The notes under the pieces were generated by a model. It did not search any database. It saw nothing but the letters and a program-made list of their open reading frames with translations, and was not told the DNA's origin. Shown here in pieces: positions 7,656 to 18,961 of a DNA stretch of 64,000 nt; position 1 is the stretch's first letter, and each line of letters opens with the position of its first letter. This DNA comes from Siccirubricoccus phaeus. Its GTDB lineage: Bacteria > Pseudomonadota > Alphaproteobacteria > Acetobacterales > Acetobacteraceae. The stretch is from NCBI RefSeq assembly GCF_008360935.1, contig NZ_SRXO01000029.1, positions 1-64,000 on the forward strand, read 5' to 3'. The position numbers were made by a program, and so were the translations under genes.

Positions 7656-8462
7656 ATGAACCTCCCCTTCCTCTCCCGCCATCCCCGGGTTGCGCTGCTG
7701 CGCCTGGCCGGCGTCATCTCCCCGCGTCCCGGCTTCTCCGGCGGCATCAGCGCCGCCGCCGCCCTGCCGCTGCTGGACCGCGCCTTCGCGGTGAAGCGGG
7801 CGGCGGCGGTGTTCCTGGTGCTGAACTCGCCCGGCGGCTCCGCCGTGCAGTCCAGCCTGGTGGCGGCGCATATCCGCCGGCTGGCGGCGGAGAAGAAGCT
7901 GCCGGTCATCTGCTGCGTGGAGGATGCGGCGGCCTCCGGCGGCTACTGGATCGCCTGCGCGGCGGATGAGGTGGTGGCCGACCCGGCTTCCATCCTCGGC
8001 TCCATCGGGGTGATCGCGGCGGGCTTCGGGTTCCCCGCTGCGCTGGAGAAGCTGGGGGTGGAGCGGCGGGTGCGGACGGCCGGGGAGGAGAAGAGCTTCT
8101 GGGACCCCTTCAGCCCGGAACGGCCGGGGGACCAGGCGCGGCTGGAAGCGCTGCTGACCGAGCTGCACGAGGAATTCCGCGCCTGGGTGCGCAGCCGGCG
8201 GGGGGCGAAGCTGAAGCTGCCGGAGGCGGAGGCCTTCAGCGGCCGCTTCTGGACCGGGCGGCGGGCGGTGGAGTTGGGCTTCGCCGACCGGCTGGGCGAT
8301 GCGGTGGGGGAGGCGAAGCGGCGCTTCGGGGAGAAGGTGCGGATCGTGCCGGTGCATGGGCCGCGGCCCGGCCTGCTGCGCCGCCTGCTGCCGGGGCTGA
8401 GCGCCGAGGCGGTGCTGGCGGCGGCGGAGGAAAGGGCGATGTGGGGGCGGTTGGGGTTGTAG
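7656..8462 (+). CDS. S49 family (SppA/SohB-like) serine peptidase
   Basis: A 268-residue protein of the ClpP/crotonase-fold S49 family. LNSPGGSA (about 57-64) forms the oxyanion region. Ser94 in AAASGGYW is the likely nucleophile, and Lys146 in AGEEKSFWDPF the likely general base. The end of the domain (AFSGRFWTGRRAVELGFADRLG, about 197-218) is characteristic. There is no clear signal peptide or membrane anchor, unlike SppA, so it may act in the cytosol or at the inner face of the membrane. It stands alone between an SDR and a SnoaL-like gene. Confidence 0.9.
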   Translation: MNLPFLSRHPRVALLRLAGVISPRPGFSGGISAAAALPLLDRAFAVKRAAAVFLVLNSPGGSAVQSSLVAAHIRRLAAEKKLPVICCVEDAAASGGYWIACAADEVVADPASILGSIGVIAAGFGFPAALEKLGVERRVRTAGEEKSFWDPFSPERPGDQARLEALLTELHEEFRAWVRSRRGAKLKLPEAEAFSGRFWTGRRAVELGFADRLGDAVGEAKRRFGEKVRIVPVHGPRPGLLRRLLPGLSAEAVLAAAEERAMWGRLGL

Positions 8463-8524
8463 GCGGCCGGCGCGGCGGCGCGCGGCACACCCTCGCCGCC
8501 GCCCGCCCTTTGCGCCCGGCGCAC

Positions 8525-8602
8525 CCCCCCCCGCCCTTCCCTGCAAGGCGGGGAGGGAGGCCGCCTTCCCTCTCCCGCTGGCGGGGGAGGGTCAGGGTGG
8601 AG
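8525..8602. repeat. GC-rich palindromes between convergent genes
   Basis: Two neighbouring inverted repeats (CCCTGCAAGGCGGGGAGGG type and CTCCCGCTGGCGGGGGAGGG type) separate the convergent S49 and SnoaL-like genes. They match the palindrome at 1-40 and likely terminate transcription from both sides. Confidence 0.55.
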
Positions 8603-8650
8603 GTGGCTGCGGGGCTTTGGGGGTGGAGCGGGGCCGCGTCGTGCCTGCGC

Positions 8651-9055
8651 CTACCCACCCACCTGCCGGATCCACGCCGGCAGGTTGTAGTACACCGTCA
8701 CGCGCGCAATCTTGCCGTCCTTCACCGCGAAGAACGCCCCCGCCGGCAGGGCGTAACGCTGGCCCCTGGCCTCCGGCAGGCCGGCATCGGTTGCCAGGTA
8801 CTCGCCCTCCACGATGAACTCCGCCGCGGCGCGGCTGCCGCTGGCATCCACCATCACCACCAGCTCCCGCAGCACCTCCCGGTAGCAGCGGTCCATATGC
8901 GCCAGGAAGGCGGCGAAGGCCGCTTTGCCTGTTTGGCGGGCACCCTGGTTCACGTCATGCGCCACATCCTCCGCCAGCAGCGCCAGCATCCTGGCGCGGT
9001 CCCCGGCGGCGAAGGCGGCGTAATAGGCGCGGATCAGGCGTTCGGTCTCGGTCAT
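8651..9055 (-). CDS. SnoaL-like / NTF2-family protein
   Basis: A 134-residue single-domain protein of the NTF2-like fold, close to ketosteroid-isomerase-related SnoaL-like proteins. [15 protein letters not shown] (about 5-19) is the first helix and [13 protein letters not shown] (about 26-38) the family acidic stretch. The YLATD...[24 protein letters not shown] run forms the sheet. The start at 9055 gives the expected N-terminus. Function is open: members are isomerases, hydrolases or ligand binders. It is divergent from glyQ, with 65 bp between the starts. Confidence 0.85.
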   Translation of the reverse strand: MTETERLIRAYYAAFAAGDRARMLALLAEDVAHDVNQGARQTGKAAFAAFLAHMDRCYREVLRELVVMVDASGSRAAAEFIVEGEYLATDAGLPEARGQRYALPAGAFFAVKDGKIARVTVYYNLPAWIRQVGG

Positions 9056-9120
9056 CGGGCAAATCCAAAGGGTTGCGCCGGCACTATGTTCCGCCGCGCA
9101 CCCGGCGTAAAAGGCCCGGC

Positions 9121-10014
9121 ATGAGCACCGACGCCGCCCCTTCACCCCCCAGCCCGCCCGCCCGCCCGCCCAGCTTCCAGGAGCTCATCCTGCGGCTGCA
9201 TGCCTATTGGTCCGCCCAGGGCTGCCTCATCCTGCAGCCTTACGACATGGAGGTCGGCGCCGGCACCTTCCACCCGGCCACCACCCTGCGGGCGCTCGGC
9301 CGCAAACCCTGGAAGGCGGCCTATGTCCAGCCCTCCCGCCGGCCCTCCGACGGGCGCTATGGCGAGAACCCGAACCGGCTGCAGCACTATTACCAGTACC
9401 AGGTCATCATGAAGCCCTCGCCGGCGGATCCGCAGACCGCGCTGATCGGCAGCTACAGGGCGATCGGCCTCGACCCGCTGGTGCACGACATCCGCTTCGT
9501 CGAGGATGACTGGGAGAGCCCGACCATCGGCGCCTGGGGCCTCGGCTGGGAGGTCTGGTGCGACGGGATGGAGATCACCCAATTCACCTATTTCCAGCAG
9601 GTGGGCGGCATCCCCTGCGAGGTGCCGAGCTGCGAGCTGACCTACGGGCTGGAACGCCTGGCCATGTACATCCAGGGCGTGGACAATGTGTACGACCTGG
9701 ATTTCAACGGCCAGGGCGTGCGCTATGGCGAGGTCTTCCTGCGCGCCGAGCGCGAATTCAGCGCCCATAACTTCGAATACGCGGATACGGAGAAGCTGTT
9801 CCGCCATTTCCGCGACGCGGAGGAGGAATGCGCCGCGCTGCTGCGGCACGGGCTCGCCCTGCCCGCCTATGACCAGTGCATCAAGGCCAGCCACCGCTTC
9901 AACCTGCTGGATGCCCGTGGCGCCATCAGCGTGACGGAACGGCAGGCCTATATCGCCCGGGTGCGGGAGCTGGCGAAGGGTTGCTGCGAGGCATGGCTGG
10001 CGGGCGGCGGGTAG
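9121..10014 (+). CDS. glyQ: Glycyl-tRNA synthetase alpha subunit
   Basis: At 297 residues it has the full length of GlyQ, the catalytic class II subunit of the alpha2beta2 glycyl-tRNA synthetase. Motifs include [41 protein letters not shown] (motif 2 region), [15 protein letters not shown] and [16 protein letters not shown] (motif 3 region). The start at 9121 (MSTDAAP) is the only one giving the normal N-terminus, with a Pro-rich leader of about 20 residues. The partner glyS does not follow directly; a vapBC pair lies between. Confidence 0.97.
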   Translation: MSTDAAPSPPSPPARPPSFQELILRLHAYWSAQGCLILQPYDMEVGAGTFHPATTLRALGRKPWKAAYVQPSRRPSDGRYGENPNRLQHYYQYQVIMKPSPADPQTALIGSYRAIGLDPLVHDIRFVEDDWESPTIGAWGLGWEVWCDGMEITQFTYFQQVGGIPCEVPSCELTYGLERLAMYIQGVDNVYDLDFNGQGVRYGEVFLRAEREFSAHNFEYADTEKLFRHFRDAEEECAALLRHGLALPAYDQCIKASHRFNLLDARGAISVTERQAYIARVRELAKGCCEAWLAGGG

Positions 10015-10040
10015 GGTAGAATACTGCATCAGGTTCTACC
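10015..10040. promoter_or_regulatory. Inverted repeat before vapB (putative operator/promoter)
   Basis: GGTAGAA (10015-10021) and TTCTACC (10034-10040) form a perfect 7-bp inverted repeat with a 12-nt spacer. The repeat starts right after the glyQ stop and ends 13 nt before the vapB start. TAGAAT within it could serve as a -10 box. Placement fits an autoregulatory VapBC operator. It would also put glyS under this control. Confidence 0.5.
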
Positions 10041-10053
10041 GCCGGAGCCTCCC

Positions 10054-10314
10054 ATGGGCCAGATGAACATCAAGGACGAGAAGCTGATCGCCGGGGCCCG
10101 GGCCTTGGCGGAACTGCTCGGCACCTCGGTGACCGAGGCGGTGCGCCAGGCGGTGGAGGAGAAGCTGGCCCGCGAACAGGCGGGGCGGGAGGCGGAGCGG
10201 CAGCGGCGCTATGAGGCGATCATGGCGATTGCCAAGGAGGCGTCCAAGCTCTTCCCCCCGGGGTCGAGCAGCGACCATTCCGACCTTTACGACGAGAACG
10301 GGCTGCCGAAGTGA
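10054..10314 (+). CDS. vapB: VapB-family antitoxin
   Basis: An 86-residue antitoxin of the Rv0623/PSK-transcription-factor type. The N-terminal part (MNIKDEKLIAGARALAELLGTSVTEAVRQAV) is a ribbon-helix-helix-like DNA-binding region. The C-terminal part (about 55-86) is charged and ends in DLYDENGLPK, typical of the toxin-neutralising tail. The stop overlaps the GTG start of vapC (GTGA). An in-frame ATG at 10063 is a possible alternative start. It lies inside the glyQ-glyS unit. Confidence 0.9.
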   Translation: MGQMNIKDEKLIAGARALAELLGTSVTEAVRQAVEEKLAREQAGREAERQRRYEAIMAIAKEASKLFPPGSSSDHSDLYDENGLPK

Positions 10315-10712
10315 TCCTCGATACCTCGGTCATCATGGCCATCCTGCTGGATGAGCCGGAGGCTGCGGCCTTCACCGAAGCCATGACGACCGCCGAACAG
10401 GTCGGGGTTTCCGCGGCGACGATGGTCGAGATCGGGATGGTGGCCGAAGGTCGTGCCGGGCCGGCGGTGCGGGATCGGCTGGCCAGGCTGCTGGCTGAGG
10501 CCAGGGCGGACGTGATTCCCTTCACTGCAGACCAGGCCGCCCTGGCCCTGGAAGGCTGGCGCCGCTACGGCAGGGGACGGCATCCCGCCGGCCTCAATCT
10601 CGGCGATTGCTTCGCCTATGCCCTCGCCAGATCCCGTGGCGAGCCCCTGTTGTTCAAGGGCGGGGATTTCGCCCGCACCGATGTGAAGGCCGCGCTACCA
10701 CCCCATGCCTGA
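10311..10712 (+). CDS. vapC: VapC-family PIN-domain toxin ribonuclease
   Basis: A 133-residue PIN-domain protein that appears intact. Acidic catalytic residues are Asp4 (MILDTS), a Glu in MVEIGM near residue 42, Asp in NLGDCFAYA near residue 99, and Asp in FKGGDF near residue 118. VapC toxins cleave tRNA or rRNA and are held by VapB. It starts with GTG overlapping the vapB stop, and its last eight bases (ATGCCTGA) contain the ATG of glyS. The toxin and an essential synthetase subunit are therefore translationally linked. Confidence 0.92.
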   Translation: MILDTSVIMAILLDEPEAAAFTEAMTTAEQVGVSAATMVEIGMVAEGRAGPAVRDRLARLLAEARADVIPFTADQAALALEGWRRYGRGRHPAGLNLGDCFAYALARSRGEPLLFKGGDFARTDVKAALPPHA

Positions 10713-12861
10713 GCTTCTGATCGAATTGTTTTCCGAGGAAATCCCGGCCCGCATGCAGGCGAGGGCGGCCGAGGACCTCTGCGCCGGGCTGCTGAAGGCG
10801 CTGGCGCCGCTGATGACGGTGGCGCCGAAGCCGCTCCATGGCCCGCGCCGCATCGCCGCGCTGGGGGAGATGGCGGCGCGGGCCGAGACGGCGGCGAAGG
10901 AGGAGCGCGGGCCGCGCATCGGCGCGCCGGAGGCGGCGCTGGAGGGGTTCCTGCGCAAGCATGGCGCGGCGCGCGAGGCGCTGGCGCAGGAAGGCCAATT
11001 CTGGGTGCTGCGGAAGCCGGGCGAGGCGATCGAGGCGCCGGCGCTGATCGCGGCGAAGCTGCCGGGGCTGCTGCGCAGCTTCCCCTGGCCGAAGAGCATG
11101 CGCTGGGGCGAGAGCGGCTTCACCTGGGTGCGGCCGCTGCAGCGCATCCTCTGCGTGTTCGACGGCGCGCCGGTGCGCTTCGCCTTGGCTGAGGGCGAGG
11201 ATGCGGTGCATGGCCTGGCGTCCGACGCGCTGACCGAGGGGCACCGCATCCTGCATGGCACCGCGCCCTTCGCGGTGCGCGGCGCGGCGGAATATGCGGC
11301 GGGGCTGCGGGAGCGCTTCGTGGTGGCCGATCCGGCGGAGCGGGAGAGGCTGATCGAGACGGAGGTGACGCGGCTCGCCGCGGCCGAGGGGCTGGAGGTG
11401 GTGCCGGACCGCGGGCTGCTGGCGGAGGTGGCGGGGCTGGTGGAATGGCCGGTGCCGCTGCTCGGCCGCATCGACGACGCCTTCATGGATTTGCCGGCGG
11501 AGGTGATGCGCACCTCCATGCGGGTGAACCAGCGCTACTTCGCCCTGCGCTATCCGGACGGGCGGGCGGCGCCGCGCTTCGCGCTGGTGGCCAATATCAC
11601 GCCGCAGGATGGCGGCGCGGCCATCGTCGCCGGGAATGAGAAGGTGCTGCGGGCGCGGCTGGCGGATGCGCGCTTCTTCTGGGACCTCGACCGCAGGCAC
11701 CGGCTGGAGGAGTTCCTGCCGAAGCTGGAGAGCGTGGTGTTCCACGCCAAGCTCGGCACCCAGGGGGAGCGGGTGCGACGGCTGGAGAAGCTGGCGGAGG
11801 TGATCGCCACCGCCATCGGCGCCGATGTCGGCCATGCGACGCGGGCGGCGAAGCTCTGCAAGGCGGATCTGGCCAGCGGCATGGTGGGCGAGTTCCCTGA
11901 GCTGCAAGGCGTCATGGGGCGCTACTACGCGCTGCATCAGGGCGAGCCGGCGGAGGTGGCGGAGGCGATCGGGGCGCATTACCGGCCGCTGGGGCCGGGG
12001 GATGCGGTGCCGAGTGGGCCTGTGGCGGTGGCGCTGGCGCTGGCGGACAAGCTGGATCAGTTGGCCGGGTTCTTCGCGGTGGGCGAGAAGCCGACCGGGA
12101 GCGGCGATCCCTTCGCGCTGCGGCGGGCGGCGCTCGGGGTCATCCGGATTGTGCGGGAGAACGGTCTCAGGTTCCCTCTGGCGTCGATCCTCAATACCGC
12201 CCTTGATCTGGCGATTGGCGCAGTGGGGGGTGCGAAGCTCACCGGGGTCCGGCAGGCCCGCGAGCAATACGAGAACGCTACCGGTCGAGCCGTCGAAACG
12301 GGCGACTATGCGGTTGTCGGACTCGAGGAGAATACACTCCGAGAACTCCTCGACTTCCTCGCCGAACGCCTCCGCGTCCAGCTCCGCGCCGAAGGCGCCC
12401 GCCACGACCTCGTCGCCGCCATCTTCGGCGCCACCCCCGATGACGACCTCGTGCGCTTGCTCGCCCGGGCCGATGCGCTCGAAAAAATGCTCGCCACGCC
12501 GGATGGTGCTAACCTGCTCGCTGCGTATAAGCGGGCGGCCAACATCCTGCGGATCGAGAACCGCAAGGATGGGCCGCATGCCGGCGCGGTCGATCCCGGG
12601 CTGCTCACCCTGCCCGCGGAAATCGCCCTCGCCGCAGCGGTCGAACGCAAGGCAGGGGAGGTCGCGTCCGGGCTCGCGAAGGAGGAATTCCTGGCCGCCA
12701 TGTTCGCGCTCGCCGAACTCCGCGCCCCGCTGGATGCCTTCTTCGACAGCGTGACGGTCAATGATCCGAAGCCGGAACTGCGGGCCAACCGCCTGCGTTT
12801 GCTGGCCCGCCTGACCGCCGCCATGGACCAGGTGGCGGAGTTCGCAAAGATCGAGGGTTGA
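10705..12861 (+). CDS. glyS: Glycyl-tRNA synthetase beta subunit
   Basis: A 718-residue GlyS beginning ELLIELFSEEIPARM, the conserved start of the family. The central part carries WPKSMRWG, RPLQRILCVFDG, VEWPVPLLG and MRVNQRYFAL. DKLDQLAGFFAVGEKPTGSGDPFALRRAALG (about 449-479) is the HD-like domain signature, and the C-terminal anticodon-binding part ends near 700. Codon choice between about 12150 and 12480 differs from the flanks (many CTC, GTC and A/T-ending codons), roughly over the segment joining the HD-like and anticodon-binding domains. Its ATG lies within vapC. Confidence 0.96.
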   Translation: MPELLIELFSEEIPARMQARAAEDLCAGLLKALAPLMTVAPKPLHGPRRIAALGEMAARAETAAKEERGPRIGAPEAALEGFLRKHGAAREALAQEGQFWVLRKPGEAIEAPALIAAKLPGLLRSFPWPKSMRWGESGFTWVRPLQRILCVFDGAPVRFALAEGEDAVHGLASDALTEGHRILHGTAPFAVRGAAEYAAGLRERFVVADPAERERLIETEVTRLAAAEGLEVVPDRGLLAEVAGLVEWPVPLLGRIDDAFMDLPAEVMRTSMRVNQRYFALRYPDGRAAPRFALVANITPQDGGAAIVAGNEKVLRARLADARFFWDLDRRHRLEEFLPKLESVVFHAKLGTQGERVRRLEKLAEVIATAIGADVGHATRAAKLCKADLASGMVGEFPELQGVMGRYYALHQGEPAEVAEAIGAHYRPLGPGDAVPSGPVAVALALADKLDQLAGFFAVGEKPTGSGDPFALRRAALGVIRIVRENGLRFPLASILNTALDLAIGAVGGAKLTGVRQAREQYENATGRAVETGDYAVVGLEENTLRELLDFLAERLRVQLRAEGARHDLVAAIFGATPDDDLVRLLARADALEKMLATPDGANLLAAYKRAANILRIENRKDGPHAGAVDPGLLTLPAEIALAAAVERKAGEVASGLAKEEFLAAMFALAELRAPLDAFFDSVTVNDPKPELRANRLRLLARLTAAMDQVAEFAKIEG

Positions 12862-12928
12862 ACAACCCCAACATGCTACAACTGCGCGCCTGCCCTGCCG
12901 CATGGCGTCTGCCAGAGGAAAACCGCGC

Positions 12929-15598
<2,670 letters not shown>

Positions 15599-15697
15599 GG
15601 AAGGGCTCAGCCCTCCTCTCACCTTGGGCGCAGCGCGTCCAACCCCGTGAGAACCCTGGGGTTTGGCGCGGCATCATTCCGGGCGGTGCCCGAAGTC

Positions 15698-15793
15698 CTT
15701 CCGCGGCTTTGCCGCGGAAGGCCGTGCGAGGCCCCGGGGCATGAAGCGATAGCCGGGGCCCCCATGAGGCTGCGCCAGCAGCTTCATGGGGAT
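15698..15793 (-). ncRNA. Three-hairpin 3' element, copy 3
   Basis: It overlaps the end of the hydrolase gene: the last codons (TCC CCA TGA) are the first arm of hairpin 1, which pairs CCCCATGA-AGCTGCT with AGC-CTCATGGGG. Then come a CCCCGG...CCGGGGC hairpin, the linker CTCGCACGGC, and hairpin 3, CTTCCGCGGC-aaa-GCCGCGGAAG, a perfect 10-bp stem. See 1083-1174. Confidence 0.72.
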
Positions 15794-16650
15794 TTGACGA
15801 AGGCCAGCAGATCCGCGTTGATCTGATCCGCGTGGGTCGTCGCCATGCCATGCGGCAGCCCCGGATAGGTCTTCAGCGTGCCCTTCCGCAGCAGCGGCGC
15901 GGAGAGCCGGGCGGAGGCGCCGATCGGCACGATCTGGTCGTCCTCGCCATGCAGCACCAGCGTCGGCACCTCGATCTTCTTCAGGTCTTCCGTGAAGTCG
16001 GTCTCGGAGAAGGCCTTGATGCAGTCGTAATGCGCCTTGGCGCTGCCCATCATGCCCTGGCGCCACCAATTGTCGACGACGCCGGGGATGGTCTCCACGC
16101 CCGGCCGGTTGAAGCCGTAGAAGGGCCCCGCCGGCACGTCGCGGAAGAACTGCGCCCGGTTGGCCGCCAGCGTCTTGCGGAAGCCGTCGAACACCTCGAT
16201 GGGCAGGCCGCCCGGATTCTTTTCCGACTTCACCATCACCGGCGGCACGGCGCCGATCAGCACCGCCTTCGCCACCCTGCCGCCGCCGCCATATTGCGCG
16301 ACATAGCGCGCCACCTCGCCGCCGCCGGTGGAATGGCCGATATGGATGGCGTCCTTCAGGTTCAGCTTCAGCGCCAGCTCCGCCACATCCGCGGCGTAGG
16401 TATCCATCTCATTGCCCGTATAGGACTGGCTGGAGCGGCCATGGCCCCGCCGGTCATGCGCGATGACGCGGTAGCCCTGCGCCAGGAAGAACAGCATCTG
16501 GGCGTCCCAGTCATCGGCGGAGAGGGGCCAGCCATGGTGGAAGACGATCGGCTGCCCGCTGCCCCAATCCTTGTAGAAGATCTTCGTCCCGTCCCGGGTG
16601 ACGACGTAGCCGTCGCCGGTGCGGTCGGCGGGGATGGAAGGCTCGCTCAT
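15784..16650 (-). CDS. Alpha/beta hydrolase, non-heme haloperoxidase-like
   Basis: A 288-residue alpha/beta hydrolase close to cofactor-free chloroperoxidases and arylesterases. [12 protein letters not shown] (about 38-49) provides the oxyanion region and Ser107 in GHSTGG the nucleophile. The Asp in [10 protein letters not shown] (about 232-241) and the His in GLPHGM (about 265-270) complete the triad. No signal peptide is present. It is divergent from an OhrR/MarR-type regulator. The shared 160-bp gap holds TTATC half-site palindromes, so it is probably a target of that peroxide-sensing repressor. The stop codon lies inside a three-hairpin 3' element. Confidence 0.93.
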   Translation of the reverse strand: MSEPSIPADRTGDGYVVTRDGTKIFYKDWGSGQPIVFHHGWPLSADDWDAQMLFFLAQGYRVIAHDRRGHGRSSQSYTGNEMDTYAADVAELALKLNLKDAIHIGHSTGGGEVARYVAQYGGGGRVAKAVLIGAVPPVMVKSEKNPGGLPIEVFDGFRKTLAANRAQFFRDVPAGPFYGFNRPGVETIPGVVDNWWRQGMMGSAKAHYDCIKAFSETDFTEDLKKIEVPTLVLHGEDDQIVPIGASARLSAPLLRKGTLKTYPGLPHGMATTHADQINADLLAFVKSP

Positions 16651-16672
16651 GGGAGGCTCCTTTGATTTGCTC

Positions 16673-16746
16673 GATAAAGATTATCTCGCTAAATAACAGC
16701 TAACCCTGCCCGGATAGGCTGTCCAGCGAAAACTTATCGCGGTAAG
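16673..16746. promoter_or_regulatory. Putative MarR/OhrR operators in divergent promoter region
   Basis: Two palindromes built on TTATC/GATAA half-sites lie between the divergent hydrolase and regulator genes: GATAA-AGA-TTATC at 16673-16685 and CTTA-TCGCGG-TAAG at 16733-16746. The region is unusually AT-rich for this DNA, as expected of promoters. Binding by the adjacent regulator is an inference. Confidence 0.6.
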
Positions 16747-16809
16747 GAAATTGCCATCTTGAAGGTTAGCGCCATTGCGCCCCGCGCCCTGGCGCCGCAG
16801 AGGACCCCC

Positions 16810-17262
16810 ATGGACGATCCACCCCGCCTGCCGCTGGAACAGCAGCTCTGCTTCACCCTCTACCGGGCGGGCATGGCCATCAACCGCACCTACAAGCCGC
16901 TGCTGGACGAGCTCGGCATCACCTACCCGCAATACCTGGTGCTCTCGGTGCTGGAGGAGGCGGATGGCAGCACCATCGGCGGCATCGCCGCCCGGCTGGC
17001 GCTGGAGCCGAGCACGGTGACGCCGACGGTGAAGCGGATGGAGGCGGTGGGGCTGGTGCAGCGCCGCCGCGACAGGGTGGATGAACGCCAGGTGCAGGTC
17101 TGGCTGACGGCGCAGGGGCGGGGCGTGCTGGCGCGCTGCGGCTGCCTCGGCGCCGCGCTGCTGCAACGCTCCGGCCTCAGCCCGGAGGCCTATGCGGCGC
17201 TGAATGCGGAGATGCAGGCGCTGGATGCGGCGCTGAGCGCGGGGCTGCGGGCGGGGCGGTAG
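16810..17262 (+). CDS. OhrR-like MarR family regulator
   Basis: A 150-residue winged-helix regulator. LPLEQQLCFTLYRAGMAINRTYKPLLDELGITYPQYLVL matches the N-terminal half of OhrR (given here as a description of residues 8-46; the key residue is Cys14). Cys14 sits where OhrR has its peroxide-reactive cysteine. The DNA-binding helix region is about 57-82 (GGIAARLALEPSTVTPTVKRME in part) and the wing follows with DRVDERQVQVWLT. The start at 16810 matches the family N-terminus. It probably represses itself and the divergent hydrolase until organic peroxide oxidises Cys14. Confidence 0.88.
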   Translation: MDDPPRLPLEQQLCFTLYRAGMAINRTYKPLLDELGITYPQYLVLSVLEEADGSTIGGIAARLALEPSTVTPTVKRMEAVGLVQRRRDRVDERQVQVWLTAQGRGVLARCGCLGAALLQRSGLSPEAYAALNAEMQALDAALSAGLRAGR

Positions 17263-17534
17263 GGCCGGGGCGGGCAGGGGGCTGGAGCGGCGCCACGGCC
17301 CGGGCTGCGGCGCCGGCGCAGGCAGGGGCCAGGGATTAACCGGCGGGCTTGCCGGGCCCGCTCCCCGCCCGTCGGCCGCCGCGCTCCGGCGTGCCCGCAC
17401 GGCCCGGGCGCCCTGCCGCGGCAGCGGCGCGGCCTGCTCACCGCCTTTAACCCTTAGGTGACCGCCGCAATGGGATGACTCCCTCCGACGCGCCGCACCG
17501 GCGCGCCGCCATGGCTGTCGAGACAGGATGTCCG
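17263..17534. other. Gap between regulator and SPOR-like gene
   Basis: These 272 bases are GC-rich without a convincing gene or repeat. A short less GC-rich patch near 17441-17460 (TTTAACCCTTAGG) could be part of a promoter for the downstream gene. Confidence 0.3.
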
Positions 17535-18050
17535 ATGCACCGCTCCTCCCTCTGGGCCGGGCCCGTCCCGGTGCCTGCGCCCGCCCTGCCGATCCGGTGG
17601 CTTGGGCTGGCCCTTCTTCTCCTGCTCGCCGGCTGCATGGTGGCCTGGCTGGCGCGGCCGCACCCGCCCGCGGCGGCGCTGCCGCCCGCCGAGGCGGAGG
17701 TGCGCCTGCCGCCCCCCTTCGCCCGGCTGCTGGGCCGCGGCGCGCCGGGCCCGGCCCTGCCCGCCGCCGCGGCGCCCGGGCTGCTGGCCCCCGCCACCGG
17801 CGGCTATGCGCTGGACCTCGGCGTCATCCTGGTGCCGGAGCAGGCGGAGGCGCTGGCGGCGCGGCTCGCGGCGCGCGGCCTGCCGGTGCAGATGCTGGCG
17901 GTGCCCGGGGCGGGCGGCGTGGTCTGGACGCATCTGCGCAGCGTCCCCTTCGCCGCCGATGCCGGGGCGCTGGCCGGGGCGGAGCAGGTGGCACGGGAAT
18001 TCGGCCTGGCGGCCAGCCTGGTGCCGCAGGCCGCGGCGGCGCCGCGCTGA
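17535..18050 (+). CDS. Membrane-anchored SPOR-like protein
   Basis: A 171-residue protein of low complexity (Ala/Pro-rich). A single membrane segment spans about 22-40 (LGLALLLLLAGCMVAWLA). After a Pro/Ala-rich spacer, the C-terminal 75 residues (YALDLGVILVPEQAEALAARL...) have the two alpha-beta repeats and length expected of a SPOR peptidoglycan-binding domain. The match is by pattern only. I prefer the ATG at 17535 (ACAGGA about 7 nt upstream) over the in-frame ATG at 17475. The domain would be periplasmic, so a role at the cell wall or septum is possible. Confidence 0.65.
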   Translation: MHRSSLWAGPVPVPAPALPIRWLGLALLLLLAGCMVAWLARPHPPAAALPPAEAEVRLPPPFARLLGRGAPGPALPAAAAPGLLAPATGGYALDLGVILVPEQAEALAARLAARGLPVQMLAVPGAGGVVWTHLRSVPFAADAGALAGAEQVAREFGLAASLVPQAAAAPR

Positions 18051-18105
18051 CACGCCCCTGGCATGGGGCGTGCTTGGTACACGCAAGCCAAGCACGGAGC
18101 CCGCG

Positions 18106-18795
18106 ATGCAGCGCAGCGTCACCATCCCCGCCCGCCCCCAGCCCCTCACCGTGGTGCCGGAGGAGACGGCGCTGATCGTGGTGGACATGCAGAACGCCTA
18201 TCTGTCCAAGGGCGGCTATCTCGACCTCTGCGGCTTCGACGTCTCCGGCAGCGGGCCGGTCATCGAGGAGACGGCGCGGCTGATCGCCGATTGCCGCGGC
18301 GCGGGCATCCCGATCATCTACCTGCAGAACGGCTTCTCCGCCGATCTGCGCGAGGCGGGCGGGGAGGGGGCGCCGGTCTGGCACAAATCCAACGCCCTTG
18401 CCTTCATGCGCGCGAACGAGGCCTATGCCGGCAAGCTCATCACCCACGGCACCTGGGACCATGAGATCGTGCCGGAGGTGGCGCCGCTGCCGGGCGACAT
18501 CGTGGTGGCGAAGTCGCGCTATTCCGGCTTTGCCGGGACGAATCTGGAGCAGATCCTGCACGCCAGGCGCATCCGCAACCTGCTGATCTGCGGCGTGGCG
18601 ACGAATGTCTGCGTGGAGAGCACCTTGCGGGATGCCTATCACCGGGAGTTCTTTCCGGTGATGGTGACGGACGCCACCGGGCCGGCGGGCGGCCCGGCGC
18701 AGCAGGCGGCGACGGAGTTCAACGTGACGGCCTTCTTCGGCTGGCTGACGACGCGGGCGGAGCTGAAGGCGGCGCTGATGGGGAATGCGGAGTAG
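18106..18795 (+). CDS. RutB-like ureidoacrylate amidohydrolase (isochorismatase family)
   Basis: A 229-residue cysteine hydrolase of the isochorismatase fold. The triad is visible as Asp27 (VVDMQNAY), Lys136 (VVAKSRYSGF) and Cys169 (GVATNVCVEST). The stretches GGYLDLCGFDVS and HKSNALAFMR are those seen in RutB, which hydrolyses (peroxy)ureidoacrylate in pyrimidine breakdown. No other rut genes are adjacent, so the substrate is not certain and a related ureido or biuret compound is possible. It ends directly before a GC-rich 3' element. Confidence 0.85.
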   Translation: MQRSVTIPARPQPLTVVPEETALIVVDMQNAYLSKGGYLDLCGFDVSGSGPVIEETARLIADCRGAGIPIIYLQNGFSADLREAGGEGAPVWHKSNALAFMRANEAYAGKLITHGTWDHEIVPEVAPLPGDIVVAKSRYSGFAGTNLEQILHARRIRNLLICGVATNVCVESTLRDAYHREFFPVMVTDATGPAGGPAQQAATEFNVTAFFGWLTTRAELKAALMGNAE

Positions 18796-18798
18796 GCG

Positions 18799-18961
18799 GG
18801 GCGCCGCCCCGGGCCGCGGCAGGGGGCGCTGCCCCATGGGCGCGAAGCTCGGAGGATATGCGACGGGCAAGCAGGAAGATCGGGGCCTTGCCTGTCGGCG
18901 GCAGCGCCGCTGACCCCCCCCCCGCCGGGGACTGGACCGGTCCCCGGACCCCGGTGTGAGT
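18799..18961 (+). repeat. GC-rich 3' element (CCCCGGACCCCGG class), copy 1
   Basis: It starts just behind the stop of the RutB-like gene. Successive hairpins (GGGGCGCCGCCCC type, GGGGGCGCTGCCCC type) lead to a GGACCGGTCCCCGGACCCCGG core near 18933-18953 and then GTGTGAGTCTGG. The same order recurs behind five other genes in this window. Confidence 0.6.
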
